64,000 nucleotides of DNA from Alphaproteobacteria bacterium (GCA_016125455.1 WGLS01000001.1:248001-312000); one strand, 5' to 3'; positions 38,514 through 47,974 are shown, counted from the first letter of the stretch. The notes: generated by a model not told the origin, from the sequence alone. Made by a program: numbers and translations.

Positions 38514-38535
38514 TCACGACGGTAGGAGGATGCCA

Positions 38536-40026
38536 ATGAAATGGCGATTTACAGTGCTGGCGGCGATCATGGCCCCGGCAAGCTTGATTGGATGCGCAAC
38601 CGGCGCGGCGTCTGGCGAAGGCGCCCAGCGCAACGCCAGCGCTGGCGCTGGCGCGCTATATCACGGGTTCACAATGATCGACCCGGCGACGAAGAAGCGG
38701 GTCAACGACGCCTGGATCGTCGTCAAAGGCGATAGAATTGCAGCCATTGGCGCCGGAACGCCGCCGCGAAGGCGCTATGGCAAGCGCGTCGACCGCAGCG
38801 GGCATTTCGCCCTGCCCGGCCTGATTGATTTTCACGGCCACATCACGGCGGGACCGCACGAAGTAAAAATGGTCGACGGCGCGCCGGTGGTGACCATCGA
38901 AAGCGTCGACAACGTCGTCGAGATGCACGCCCGAATGGCGCTCGCGTTTGGCGTGACGACGGTTCGAAATCCAGGCGGCGACCCGGCGGCAAACGCCCGC
39001 TATGACGCCCGGATCGCGTCAGGCGAGTGGACAGGGCCGCAAGCCTTTCATGCGGGCGCGGTCATCGAGCCGCCCCCCTTCGGCGGCAATGCGTTCGCCT
39101 ACCCGACAAGCGAAGCGGCGTGGGATGCGGAGGCGGCGCGACAGGCGGCCCTCGGCATGCGCTACTTCAAGATGTATACGGATCTCTCGAAAGAGGAGCT
39201 TGCGACTGGCGTCGCCGCGGCCCACCGGCACGGGCTTAAGGCGATTGCGCACCTGAACGGCGTTAGCTGGACAGACGCGGCGCGAGCTGGCGTTGACGGC
39301 CTCGAACATGCGCTGCCTACAAGTCCGGACCTGCTCGAACCGGGCGCACGTGAGACGTACAAGGAGTTTCTCGCCAATGCCGGCCCTTCATCAAAGTACA
39401 TGTACCGTTGGTTCGAACTCGTCGACTTTGAGGGTCCGCTGTTCTCGGAAATGCTTTTCGAGCTATCGGCGCGCCAGATACAAACGAACATGACGTTTCT
39501 TGTCCAGGATCTCGTCTTCAACATCGACGATCTCGATCACGTCATTCCGCCTGCCGACAACCGGTATTCGCACCCGGCGGCCCTGGAGGCCTCGCTGAAT
39601 TTCCTGCGCGCCAGCGCCCACGACTGGGGGCCGGCGGATTTTGATCGCGCACGTCGGGCAATGGCGCGCGTGCTGGAGTTCGGCAGGCGGTTGCACGAAG
39701 CCGGCGTGCCAATGGCGATCGGCACGGATGGCGCCGGCGGCGGGCCGATTTTCGCGCACGAACTTGGCCGGCACGTCGATGCCGGAATCCCCGTATGGGA
39801 GGCGCTTCGCATGGCGACCAGCGGCGCAGCGGAGATGCTTGGGGAAGGCGACAGGATTGGCCGCTTCAAACGCGGCATGGAGGCCGACTTTGTTTTCCTG
39901 ACGCGCGACCCGCTCGCCGACGTCAGGGCCGTTCGTGACGTTGCCTACGTCGTGGCGAATGGCCGCGAGTGGTCATTTGGCGATCTGACGACGGGTCCCG
40001 GAAGCGCTCCGGTTCCGGAAGACTGA
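38536..40026 (+). CDS. lipoprotein amidohydrolase (imidazolonepropionase/prolidase-like)
   Basis: A 496-residue metal-dependent hydrolase with a lipoprotein signal (lipobox LIGC, Cys20), so it should be anchored in the periplasm. All metal-site positions of the amidohydrolase superfamily appear present: HGH in LIDFHGHITAG, a Lys in FKMYTDLS, His in KAIAHLNG and GLEHALP, and Asp in AIGTDGAGG. Substrates of such exported members are often dipeptides or N-acyl amino acids; none can be assigned. The ATG at 38536 has AGGAGG at six bases; an ATG at 38530 sits too close to it. Expression is probably controlled by the flanking operators. Confidence 0.82.
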   Translation: MKWRFTVLAAIMAPASLIGCATGAASGEGAQRNASAGAGALYHGFTMIDPATKKRVNDAWIVVKGDRIAAIGAGTPPRRRYGKRVDRSGHFALPGLIDFHGHITAGPHEVKMVDGAPVVTIESVDNVVEMHARMALAFGVTTVRNPGGDPAANARYDARIASGEWTGPQAFHAGAVIEPPPFGGNAFAYPTSEAAWDAEAARQAALGMRYFKMYTDLSKEELATGVAAAHRHGLKAIAHLNGVSWTDAARAGVDGLEHALPTSPDLLEPGARETYKEFLANAGPSSKYMYRWFELVDFEGPLFSEMLFELSARQIQTNMTFLVQDLVFNIDDLDHVIPPADNRYSHPAALEASLNFLRASAHDWGPADFDRARRAMARVLEFGRRLHEAGVPMAIGTDGAGGGPIFAHELGRHVDAGIPVWEALRMATSGAAEMLGEGDRIGRFKRGMEADFVFLTRDPLADVRAVRDVAYVVANGREWSFGDLTTGPGSAPVPED

Positions 40027-40033
40027 GCGGCGG

Positions 40034-41389
40034 TCAATCACGGGCGGCGAGGTCCGAGGCGAGATTAAGCGCCTCGCCCGCCTTCACTCGTAGCGCGATC
40101 CGCTCAATCGTACCGAAATCCCCGGTAGGGTCTTCGGAAAATGCGAGAAAGCTCGCTTCGCAACCGGGATTGAGGCAGCCGACCTTTCTGCCAGGAAAGA
40201 TTGCTCGTGGCGTGTCCATGGTTGACATGCGGAGCATTTCGGTCGCAGTCGCCATGCCTTTTTCGACGCCGGCAACAAGCCCGGCCGCAACGTTTCCGCC
40301 ATAGGCGTTCGACCCAATGACAAGCCGAACGCCAGCCTCGCGGAGCCGGGCGACATTCGCCCGCTCCCAGGCGACGAGCTCCGTCGGTCGGTCCTTTTCC
40401 CACTCGCTCGTGATGAGCGTTGCGACAATGTCAGCGCGCCCCGCGGCGCGCGCGTCGTCATCAGTGAGGAGACAGTCTTTGGCGAGGTCAACGTCGTAAT
40501 AGGGGCTGTCAGGGTCGCCTGCAGAGTCCTGGTAGCATGGCAGGTGCGTGATGATGTCGGCGCCCGCCGCGGCCGCGACGCGAAAATCGGCGACATTGCT
40601 CGTTGACGCAGCGACCCGCAATCCTTTCGCGTGAGCAAGCGCGACGATCGTTGGCATCAGGACCGGATCGATGCCCCCGCCCGGGCCCCATTTGCCATAG
40701 CCTTCGCGATATCTGTCGCTCTTTCGCAGGAAGACTTTCACCAGGTCCGGCTTCGCGGCGAGCACGAGCGGCCACTTCGCTCTTAGGTCGGCTTCGTCCG
40801 ACACGACGAAATAGGCGTTGTCCGCCATTTTTCGGCTTGCCCGGATTTCCGCCTGCCGCTCGAGTTGTTGATCGTAGGTGTAAGCCCCGATCGCCAGCGC
40901 CTCGTAAATTTCAGCCGGGTGGCTCTCGGGACCTGTGATCCCGCCCGTTGCGGACGCGACATCAACGGTCGCAGCCGCCGCAAGGCGCCTCCTGATCGCG
41001 CTGACGCCGGTTGCAGGCGCAGTCAGGTTGAGAGCGTAGAAGACTCCGGCTTCGAGGTTCAACGCGTTGTGCCAGTCGAAGGTGGCCGGCCCATCGAAGT
41101 GATGGGTGTGGGCGTCGCCAAAGGGCGGCGTGATGAACGCCCCGTCCAGTTCGATGACCAGAGCGCGGGCGCGCGCGCCGCCTGGCGCAATGGGCTGCGC
41201 GGCGCAGCGGACAATCCTGTCGCGAGCCATGCATAGCGGCCGAGCAACGAAGCCGCGGCCGTCAAAGACGTAGCCGCCTTCATAGCGGGTGACCATGCCG
41301 GGCGGCCTATCCGTATCAACAGTCGATGCGCATGACGCCAGGCTTGCGGCGAGAATGGCCGCGAGAAAGAACCCCAATATCATTCGCAT
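40034..41389 (-). CDS. lipoprotein amidohydrolase homologue lacking key residues
   Basis: A 451-residue exported lipoprotein (lipobox LASC, Cys20), convergent with the amidohydrolase above and only 7 bases away. The first metal motif is kept (FGDAHTHHFDG), as are VKVFLRKS and ITHLPCY, and the C-terminus (DTPRAIFPGRKVGC, CEASFLAFSEDP) is typical of the family. However, where relatives have His in VxxH (GLRVAAS here) there is Ser, and where they have GSD there is GSN (IGSNAYG). Two metal or catalytic residues thus seem lost, so it may be inactive or use a changed mechanism. The ATG at 41389 begins the signal peptide. Confidence 0.75.
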   Translation of the reverse strand: MRMILGFFLAAILAASLASCASTVDTDRPPGMVTRYEGGYVFDGRGFVARPLCMARDRIVRCAAQPIAPGGARARALVIELDGAFITPPFGDAHTHHFDGPATFDWHNALNLEAGVFYALNLTAPATGVSAIRRRLAAAATVDVASATGGITGPESHPAEIYEALAIGAYTYDQQLERQAEIRASRKMADNAYFVVSDEADLRAKWPLVLAAKPDLVKVFLRKSDRYREGYGKWGPGGGIDPVLMPTIVALAHAKGLRVAASTSNVADFRVAAAAGADIITHLPCYQDSAGDPDSPYYDVDLAKDCLLTDDDARAAGRADIVATLITSEWEKDRPTELVAWERANVARLREAGVRLVIGSNAYGGNVAAGLVAGVEKGMATATEMLRMSTMDTPRAIFPGRKVGCLNPGCEASFLAFSEDPTGDFGTIERIALRVKAGEALNLASDLAARD

Positions 41390-41497
41390 GTGAACCCCGT
41401 TGACCAATCCGGCCATGGGCTAGCCCGATCTGCCGTCGTCAGGCTCAATATTCCGCGAATGAAGCGATTTCGGCCTCGAATGCGCAGAATCCGCCTC

Positions 41498-42415
41498 TTA
41501 ACGACCGAGGTGCAATTGACTTCGGAGGCTGGCTGCGCCGGCGCGGCTGCTCTCATGGGTGGCGCCGCCCTCCATATGGACGATGAGGCGGCCGCCGCCG
41601 GCAGGCTCGATCGATCGGATTCGATTTGCGTTAAGGATTGTCGAGCGGTGAACGCGGACGAAGGGAAAACCGCCGAACTCCGCCTCAAGCTCGCTGAGGG
41701 TCGCCCGCACCTCGAACCGCTCACGAGTTGTTTTCAGCTCAACGCCGACCGGGGCGCCGCAGATGGCGATGACGTCATCGTGGTCGACCGGCGCGTGTCC
41801 TTCGGGCGTTCGCACGAACACCTTCCGAGGTCGGACAGGGCGGTTTTCCGAGGAAGCCGCGGTGGAAGACTCGCGTGAAGGTTCCTGCGCCGGTTCTTCG
41901 GCCAGTTCCTGCGCCGGTTTGCGGGACGACATGGATGAAGGCGCGCCCGCCGCAAGCTTCAGCCTGAGTGCGTAGGCATATCCCCAGCCGGCAATCAAAT
42001 AGTAGACCAGCAGGCCCTGGAACAACTGCCATCCTAGCGCCGCGCCGGAGAATCCATCGAATGACCAGTCACCGGTCGAAAGTCCCTTGAGAGCCTGGAG
42101 GCCACGAAAAAGCGCAAGCGCCCATATCGAGGTGAACGCCACCGATGCGGCAAGGTGCCCCAGAACCTGCAGCCGGACAGCCGCGAACGCGCCATACTGG
42201 GAGACCACCCAGAAGACGCCCGCGCCCATCGCGAACGGCGCGATCACGTTCGACGCCCATGATGCGACAAGGTCCGCGCCTGAAATCCGGATGAAGAGCG
42301 CCAGAACAATCAGATAGCCAGCCGCGATCGGCGCCCAGCCAAGCGCGTATGCGCGCCACCATGGCGGCGTGGATATCGGCCATATCCCTGCGTGCGACTT
42401 CATTGAGGCCATCAT
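41498..42415 (-). CDS. membrane-bound LytTR-family transcription regulator
   Basis: 305 residues: four predicted transmembrane segments (about 28-46, 58-80, 85-105, 130-150), a charged Glu/Ser/Pro linker (about 160-190) and a C-terminal LytTR DNA-binding domain (from about 195) with ELEAEFGGFPFVRVHRSTILN and the closing GGATHESSRAG region. There is no receiver domain, so the signal is likely to enter through the membrane part, as in other proteobacterial membrane LytTR proteins. Targets are unknown; neighbours on both sides are the amidohydrolase pair and the nitrilase fusion. Confidence 0.82.
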   Translation of the reverse strand: MMASMKSHAGIWPISTPPWWRAYALGWAPIAAGYLIVLALFIRISGADLVASWASNVIAPFAMGAGVFWVVSQYGAFAAVRLQVLGHLAASVAFTSIWALALFRGLQALKGLSTGDWSFDGFSGAALGWQLFQGLLVYYLIAGWGYAYALRLKLAAGAPSSMSSRKPAQELAEEPAQEPSRESSTAASSENRPVRPRKVFVRTPEGHAPVDHDDVIAICGAPVGVELKTTRERFEVRATLSELEAEFGGFPFVRVHRSTILNANRIRSIEPAGGGRLIVHMEGGATHESSRAGAASLRSQLHLGR

Positions 42416-42535
42416 ATCAACGCCCGGCGGTGCGTCGACATGGGTTCAAGCGATGCCTCTACATGCTCGCGGCGCATGTTAAACAACCCTGACTCACGAC
42501 CTGATCCCATTCTGTCCGCACGAGGAGGCCTCGCC

Positions 42536-44083
42536 TTGAGCAAGCACGCCAAGAAACCCGCGATGAACGTTCGCAACACTCGCATTGAGGACGTCCCCGG
42601 CGTGATTGACCTGTGTCGGCGGGTCTACAAGAACATGCCGCCCTACGATGCCGGCATGATCAAGGGTCAGATCGCCGCATTTCCGGACGGGCAGTTTGTC
42701 GTCGACTATGATGGCGAAATCGTCGGGTTTGCCGCATCGTTCAGGATCGATGAGAAACTCGCCCTGCGGCCGCACAGCTGGTCGGAGATCACCGGCGCGG
42801 GGTATGCGGCTCGGCACGATCCGAATGGCGACTGGCTATATGGAATGGACGTCGCGGTCGACCCCGCAAAACGCCGCCTGCGGATCGGCCAACGTCTTTA
42901 TGACGCCCGGCGACAGCTTTGCGAGTCGGAATACATGAAAGGGATCGTGTTCGGCGGGCGAATGCCCGGCTGGAAGCGACGGCGCAAGGACTATCCGGAC
43001 CCGCTCGACTATATCGAAGCGGTTCGCGACAAGTCGATCGTCGACCCCGTGGTGAATTTCCATCTGCGCGCGGGTTTTGAACCAATTGGCGTTCTCGATC
43101 GATACCTTCCCATCGATGATGAATCCGGCGGATTCGCCAGCCACATGGTCTGGCGCAATCCTTATGCAGAGGAAGTAGAGACCAAGAGCGCGCTCGCCCA
43201 CGGCCAGAAGGAGGCCGTCCGTGTCGCAACCGTGCAATTCCAGCAACGCCAGATATCCAGCGTCGAGGAATTCATCAACAACGTCGAATACTTCGTCGAC
43301 GTGTGCTCCGACTATCGTTGCGATTTTGTCGTCTTTCCCGAGCTATTCACGCTTCAGCTGCTTGCACTTGCGCCGAAAAAACTGACGCCCGCTGAATCGA
43401 TAGAAGCATTGACCGCCTACACGCCAAGACTACTCGACGCCCTTCGCGAAATGGCTATCGGCTATAACATCAACATCATTGGCGGATCCCACCCGACCCG
43501 GACCGAAGACGACGAAATCCAGAACGTCGCTTACGTATTTCTGCGCGACGGGTCAGTGCACCCCAGGGAGAAAATTCATCCAACGCCAAACGAACGAAAC
43601 TGGTGGGCGATCCTCGGCGGCGATGAGGTAAGCGCAATCGAAACCGACTGCGGCCCGATCGGCGTGCTGATCTGTTACGACAGCGAGTTTCCCGAGCTCG
43701 CCCGGCGGCTCGCCGACGAAGGCGCGCGCATCCTCTTCGTGCCGTTCTGCACTGACAATCGCCAAGGCTACCTCAGGGTCAGGTACTGCTGCCAGGCGCG
43801 CGCAATCGAGAACCAGCTTTATGTCGTCATGTCCGGCAATGTCGGCAATCTGCCGAATGTTGAGAACATGGACGTTCAGTACGCGCAATCCGCAATCCTG
43901 ACGCCGTGCGATTTTCCATTTGCGCGCGACGGAATCGCCGCAGAGGCGTCAGAGAACGTCGAGACGGTTACAATCGCGGATCTCGACCTGACCGATCTTT
44001 CCTGGGCGCGCGCGCAAGGAACGGTTCAGAACCTCCGTGATCGCCGGTTTGATCTGTACAAGACGATCTGGACCGGTCGGTGA
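42536..44083 (+). CDS. GNAT acetyltransferase - carbon-nitrogen hydrolase fusion
   Basis: 515 residues in two enzymes: an N-terminal GNAT domain (about 10-205, DGEIVGFAASFRI, MDVAVDPAKRRLRIGQRLYDARR) and a C-terminal nitrilase/amidase domain (about 225-510) with the catalytic Glu in VFPELF, Lys in REKIHPTPNE and Cys in VLICYDSEFPE. The GNAT-nitrilase combination is a known but uncharacterised architecture; acylation and amide hydrolysis of one substrate are suggested. It starts at TTG with a strong GAGGAGG seven bases upstream. The stop overlaps the GTG start of the permease, so the two are probably a metabolic pair. Confidence 0.85.
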   Translation: MSKHAKKPAMNVRNTRIEDVPGVIDLCRRVYKNMPPYDAGMIKGQIAAFPDGQFVVDYDGEIVGFAASFRIDEKLALRPHSWSEITGAGYAARHDPNGDWLYGMDVAVDPAKRRLRIGQRLYDARRQLCESEYMKGIVFGGRMPGWKRRRKDYPDPLDYIEAVRDKSIVDPVVNFHLRAGFEPIGVLDRYLPIDDESGGFASHMVWRNPYAEEVETKSALAHGQKEAVRVATVQFQQRQISSVEEFINNVEYFVDVCSDYRCDFVVFPELFTLQLLALAPKKLTPAESIEALTAYTPRLLDALREMAIGYNINIIGGSHPTRTEDDEIQNVAYVFLRDGSVHPREKIHPTPNERNWWAILGGDEVSAIETDCGPIGVLICYDSEFPELARRLADEGARILFVPFCTDNRQGYLRVRYCCQARAIENQLYVVMSGNVGNLPNVENMDVQYAQSAILTPCDFPFARDGIAAEASENVETVTIADLDLTDLSWARAQGTVQNLRDRRFDLYKTIWTGR

Positions 44084-45375
44084 CCGTCAGCTTCGCGACC
44101 AGCCGGCCGATGCGGCTTGGCGGGCTTGGCTTGCTGTATGCCGCCCAGGGCGCCCCGGAGGGACTGCTATACGTCGCAGTTCCGGCCTGGCTCGCCGCGA
44201 ATGGCGCCTCGGCCGAAGCGATTGGCGGCTACATCGCAATCATACTGCTGCCCTGGAGCTTCAAGCTCGTCAATGGCGCATTGATGGACCGCGTCGCGTT
44301 CCTTCCTATGGGACGACGGCGACCCTGGCTCATTGCGGCGCAGGCGGCGCTCGTCCTGACACTGATCGCTTTTGGCGCATCGACGCCGGATGACGCGAAT
44401 CTCAGGCGCCTCATGCTCGTTGGCTTTCTCGTGAATCTCGCCGGCGCATTCCAGGATGTCGCCATCGACGGCATGGCGATTGACATTGTGCCCGAACCAG
44501 AGCGCGCACGGGCGAACGGCGTAATGTGGGGCGGCAAGATTCTTGGCACCTCTGCGGCCGCCGGAGCGACCGGGCATCTCATCCAGCGCCACGGGTTCGC
44601 CGAAGCGAGCATGGCGACCGCAGCTTTCGTGGCGGCCATCATGGTGATCCCCCTTCTGGTTCGCGAACGTCCGGGCGAACGTCTAATGCCGTGGACGGAC
44701 GGGCAAGCGAGCGCGGACGCCGCATCGCGGCAACTGGCCGACTGGGCGTCGATCGTTGGAACGTTGTGGCGGGCCATGCGCCGGCCGGCGAGTCTCATCC
44801 TCGCCGCAGGGATTTTCCTGGCGTTTCTGGGTTACGGCCTGGATACGGCCTACGGCCCGGTCGTCGCCGTCAAGGCTGCGGGGTTCGATGAATCTGGCTA
44901 CGGCGGACTAGCCGCCGGCGCAAATCTGGCCGGCGGCGCATTCGGCATTCTCCTCGCCGGCGTCATTGCCGACCGGCTGAGCCCTCGCCGGGCGCTGATC
45001 CTCTCGCTCGTCGGCATGGCGGCGGCGCAGGTTTTTCTGGCCGCCTGGCCGTCCGCCATGACGAACACCGGCGGGTTCAGCATCTATACCTATGCATACA
45101 TCCTGTGTTTCGTGATGATGTCGGTTTCGCTTTATGCTGAGGCGATGCGGCTCTCCACGCCCGCCGTCGCGGCGACGCAGTTTGCGCTGTTCATGGCGAT
45201 TTTGAACTTTGGAACCTACGCTGGCGCAGGCCGGTTCGCGCTGATCGAATCCCTCACGGGCTATGCCGGCGCCGCTATCGCCGGCGCCATCGTGACGCTT
45301 GCCGCCGCTGCAGTCTTCGCTCAAGGTCGCGGCAGCACGAAAAGCGATGCCAGACTCCATCCGTTAGCGTCGTGA
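44080..45375 (+). CDS. AmpG-like major facilitator permease
   Basis: A 431-residue MFS transporter with about 12 transmembrane segments. The MGRRRPW loop and the FQDVAIDGMAIDIV motif in helix 4-5 are typical of the AmpG branch, which imports anhydro-muropeptides, though related members carry other substrates. It starts at GTG within the stop of the GNAT-nitrilase gene, so its substrate may instead be linked to that enzyme. Muropeptide import would fit the AmpD-like amidase at 26528. Confidence 0.82.
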   Translation: MTVSFATSRPMRLGGLGLLYAAQGAPEGLLYVAVPAWLAANGASAEAIGGYIAIILLPWSFKLVNGALMDRVAFLPMGRRRPWLIAAQAALVLTLIAFGASTPDDANLRRLMLVGFLVNLAGAFQDVAIDGMAIDIVPEPERARANGVMWGGKILGTSAAAGATGHLIQRHGFAEASMATAAFVAAIMVIPLLVRERPGERLMPWTDGQASADAASRQLADWASIVGTLWRAMRRPASLILAAGIFLAFLGYGLDTAYGPVVAVKAAGFDESGYGGLAAGANLAGGAFGILLAGVIADRLSPRRALILSLVGMAAAQVFLAAWPSAMTNTGGFSIYTYAYILCFVMMSVSLYAEAMRLSTPAVAATQFALFMAILNFGTYAGAGRFALIESLTGYAGAAIAGAIVTLAAAAVFAQGRGSTKSDARLHPLAS

Positions 45376-45446
45376 ATTCCGGGTTCGCTCATGGTCTCGA
45401 ACCCTTATGGTTAATCCAGCCCGAATATCCTGAAGAGGAGAGCGAT

Positions 45447-46064
45447 ATGGCAAGACGCCTAACGCCCGGCAAGCTGGTGATCGCCAGCCACAATGCTGGC
45501 AAGGTGCGCGAGATTGGCGAGCTATTGCGGCCCTTCGGCATGGCGGTTGCTTCCGCTGGCGACCTCGGGCTGCCAGTGCCGGAAGAGAGGGAAACAACCT
45601 TCGCCGGCAACGCCGCGATCAAGGCGCATGCCGCCGCGAGGGCGGCCAACGCCCCGGCCCTTGCCGACGATTCCGGCCTCGAGATCGCAGCGCTCGGCGG
45701 CGCGCCGGGCGTTCATGCCGCGGATTGGGCGGAAGACACGAAAGGCGGTCCACGGAATTTCCGGCGGGCAATGCTGCGGGTGGCGCGCGAAATGACGGCG
45801 TCCGGATCGAGTGACCGATCGGCGCGCTTTGTCTGCTGCCTGTGCATTGCCTGGCCGGACGGGCATCAGGAATTCTTCAATGGCGACGTCCGGGGCGAGA
45901 TCGTCTGGCCCCCGCGAGGCGCGCGCGGTTTCGGCTATGATCCGATTTTCCTCTATCCGCCGCTCGGTTCGACATTTGGCGAGATGCCGCCGTCGCGCAA
46001 GCACGCCCTGTCGCACCGCGCTGAGGCCTTCGCGAGACTCATCGACGGCAGCCTTAGGCGATGA
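45447..46064 (+). CDS. rdgB: XTP/dITP pyrophosphatase (RdgB/HAM1)
   Basis: Removes non-canonical purine nucleotides (XTP, dITP) before they enter nucleic acids. 205 residues with the start motif VIASHNAGKVREI, then ETTFAGNAAIKA, ADDSGLEI and the C-terminal GFGYDPIF and SHRAEA. The ATG at 45447 has GAGGAG upstream. The stop overlaps hemW by 4 bases. In many relatives rph precedes rdgB; here the permease does. Confidence 0.95.
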   Translation: MARRLTPGKLVIASHNAGKVREIGELLRPFGMAVASAGDLGLPVPEERETTFAGNAAIKAHAAARAANAPALADDSGLEIAALGGAPGVHAADWAEDTKGGPRNFRRAMLRVAREMTASGSSDRSARFVCCLCIAWPDGHQEFFNGDVRGEIVWPPRGARGFGYDPIFLYPPLGSTFGEMPPSRKHALSHRAEAFARLIDGSLRR

Positions 46065-47215
46065 CCGGCGGCTGCGTGACGGATGATGGTACGCCGGGCT
46101 TCGCTGTGTATCTGCACTGGCCCTACTGCGAGCAGATCTGTCCGTACTGCGACTTTAATGTTCGATTGAACCGCGCTGTCGACGATCGCGCCTGGCAAGA
46201 TGCGCTTCAGACTTCGCTTCGGCAGTTCGGCGCCCGATCGGGACAGCGGACGCTGACGAGCCTGTATTTCGGGGGCGGCACGCCGTCGCTGATGCCGCCG
46301 GCGCTCGTTGCCAGCGTCATCGATCAGTGCCGGCGGATCTGGCGGGTCGATGGCCCAATCGAGATCACGCTAGAAGCGAATCCGACCGATGCTGAGCGTT
46401 CAAGGTTTGAGGACTTCCGCGCCGCAGGAGTGAACCGCCTGTCCCTTGGCGTCCAGTCATTCGACGACGAGGCGCTGCGGTTTCTCGGACGAAACCATGG
46501 CGCAGCGGAAGCGCGCGATGCGCTGGACGCGGCCCTCTCGGTCTTTGGAAATGTGTCCTTCGACATGATCTATGCGCTGCCGGACGAAACGCCGGCAGCG
46601 TGGCGACGGGCGCTTCGGGCCGGCGTGTCCCACGGCGCGCCGCATCTTTCTCTCTATCAGCTGACCATCGAGGCCGGCACGGCCTTCGCGCGGGCCGTGG
46701 AACGCGCAGCGTGGTCGCCGCCGGACAATGACGCCGCGGCCGAGCTTTATGACGTCACGCAGGAGGAGACGGCCCGCGCCGGGCTGCCCGCCTATGAGGT
46801 CTCGAACCATGCGCGCGCCGGCGCCCGGTCCCGCCACAACCTCACCTATTGGCGCGGCGGCGACTATGTCGGCGTCGGCCCCGGCGCCCACGGCCGGTTG
46901 ACCATCGACGGCCGCCGCTACGCGATCGAGACGATCAGGTCGCCGAAGGACTGGCTCTCGGCGGCGACCTCGGACGCCGATCGCGCGACGACATTTACGC
47001 CGCTTTCGGATGATGACGCATTTACCGAGAAGGTGGCGATGGGCCTTCGCTCTGTCGAGGGCGTGCGGCCGACGCCATCAGAATGGTCGTGGATCGAGCC
47101 GCGGGCGCGCATGCTTGAAGGCGACGGGCTGTTGATGATTGAGCCGGAGCGGATTGTCGCGACCGCGCACGGGCGTCGCGTGCTCAACGCCGTCACGGCC
47201 GCTCTCCTCGTCTAG
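46061..47215 (+). CDS. hemW: radical-SAM haem chaperone HemW
   Basis: 384 residues of the HemN-like family. The 4Fe-4S motif is YCEQICPYCDFN (CxxxCxxC), followed by LYFGGGTPSLM and VNRLSLGVQSF. Proteins with this shorter N-terminus are HemW, which binds haem and delivers it to enzymes, rather than coproporphyrinogen dehydrogenase HemN. The ATG overlaps the rdgB stop. It converges with an exported protein gene, leaving 21 bases. Confidence 0.92.
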   Translation: MTGGCVTDDGTPGFAVYLHWPYCEQICPYCDFNVRLNRAVDDRAWQDALQTSLRQFGARSGQRTLTSLYFGGGTPSLMPPALVASVIDQCRRIWRVDGPIEITLEANPTDAERSRFEDFRAAGVNRLSLGVQSFDDEALRFLGRNHGAAEARDALDAALSVFGNVSFDMIYALPDETPAAWRRALRAGVSHGAPHLSLYQLTIEAGTAFARAVERAAWSPPDNDAAAELYDVTQEETARAGLPAYEVSNHARAGARSRHNLTYWRGGDYVGVGPGAHGRLTIDGRRYAIETIRSPKDWLSAATSDADRATTFTPLSDDDAFTEKVAMGLRSVEGVRPTPSEWSWIEPRARMLEGDGLLMIEPERIVATAHGRRVLNAVTAALLV

Positions 47216-47236
47216 GACGGCGCAACGGGCCGGCGA

Positions 47237-47974
47237 TCAGCCGTTTTTCTCGCGCGGCGGCGCGTCAACCGGCCGGACGTCCTCGAACACCGTTTCCGAT
47301 TCGATGTGGAACGACCGAAACATCGCCGAACCTTCCGTAAGCGTTGCAAGGCGACGCAGGAGAGCGGGCCCGCCGTCGACCGGCGGCGCAAACTCTTTGA
47401 CCTGCCGGTAGTTCTTGACCTGCGCAATTGGCAAAGGCTTGAACGGACGGATTGAAACAACTTCTATTTTTGAGATGTGCCCGGAGCTTTTGTCGAGCGT
47501 GAGGCGGGCTTCGAGCGCGTCTTTTGGCGCGTCCTCGCCAAGCTCCCGCGAAACGAACAGCGCCGTGTCGAGTTCGTTGCTAACGAGAAAGACTCCCTCC
47601 AGTTCACCAAGATCGGCGTAGACGACGGGACGGTCTTCCGCGTCTTCCTTTCGCTGAGTCTTCATCGCGTCGTCGGCATCGCCTTCCGCGTCGCTGATGA
47701 ACCGCCATTGCTCGTCATCCGGACGGCTTGGGTCGAATTCGGCAATGAAGGTTTCTGTCTCCCCATCGCGTCCGGTATTTGCGCGCCGTGCGGTAAAGGC
47801 GAAGCGCGTGTCGTGAAACTCCTTTGCTTTCGCGACGGCCGCGCGAAGCATGTCAAACGCAGCGGTCGCTTCCGGCGTTGTCGCATCGATGGCGGGGGGC
47901 GGGGGCGGGACGTCATCGTCGGCAAGCGCGGGCGCAGCTACGAAGAGGCAGGCGACGGCGATCAGTTTCCGCAT
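47237..47974 (-). CDS. exported protein of unknown function
   Basis: 245 residues with a clear signal peptide (MRKLIAVACLFVAAPALA), a proline stretch right after cleavage (DDDVPPPPP), and a mature domain with alternating charged strands (ETFIAEFDPSRPDDEQWRF, LTLDKSSGHISKIEVVSIRPF). The domain pattern looks like a beta-rich periplasmic protein, but I cannot place it in a family. It is 48 bases downstream of the LpoA-like gene on the same strand and may share its transcript. Confidence 0.6.
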   Translation of the reverse strand: MRKLIAVACLFVAAPALADDDVPPPPPAIDATTPEATAAFDMLRAAVAKAKEFHDTRFAFTARRANTGRDGETETFIAEFDPSRPDDEQWRFISDAEGDADDAMKTQRKEDAEDRPVVYADLGELEGVFLVSNELDTALFVSRELGEDAPKDALEARLTLDKSSGHISKIEVVSIRPFKPLPIAQVKNYRQVKEFAPPVDGGPALLRRLATLTEGSAMFRSFHIESETVFEDVRPVDAPPREKNG

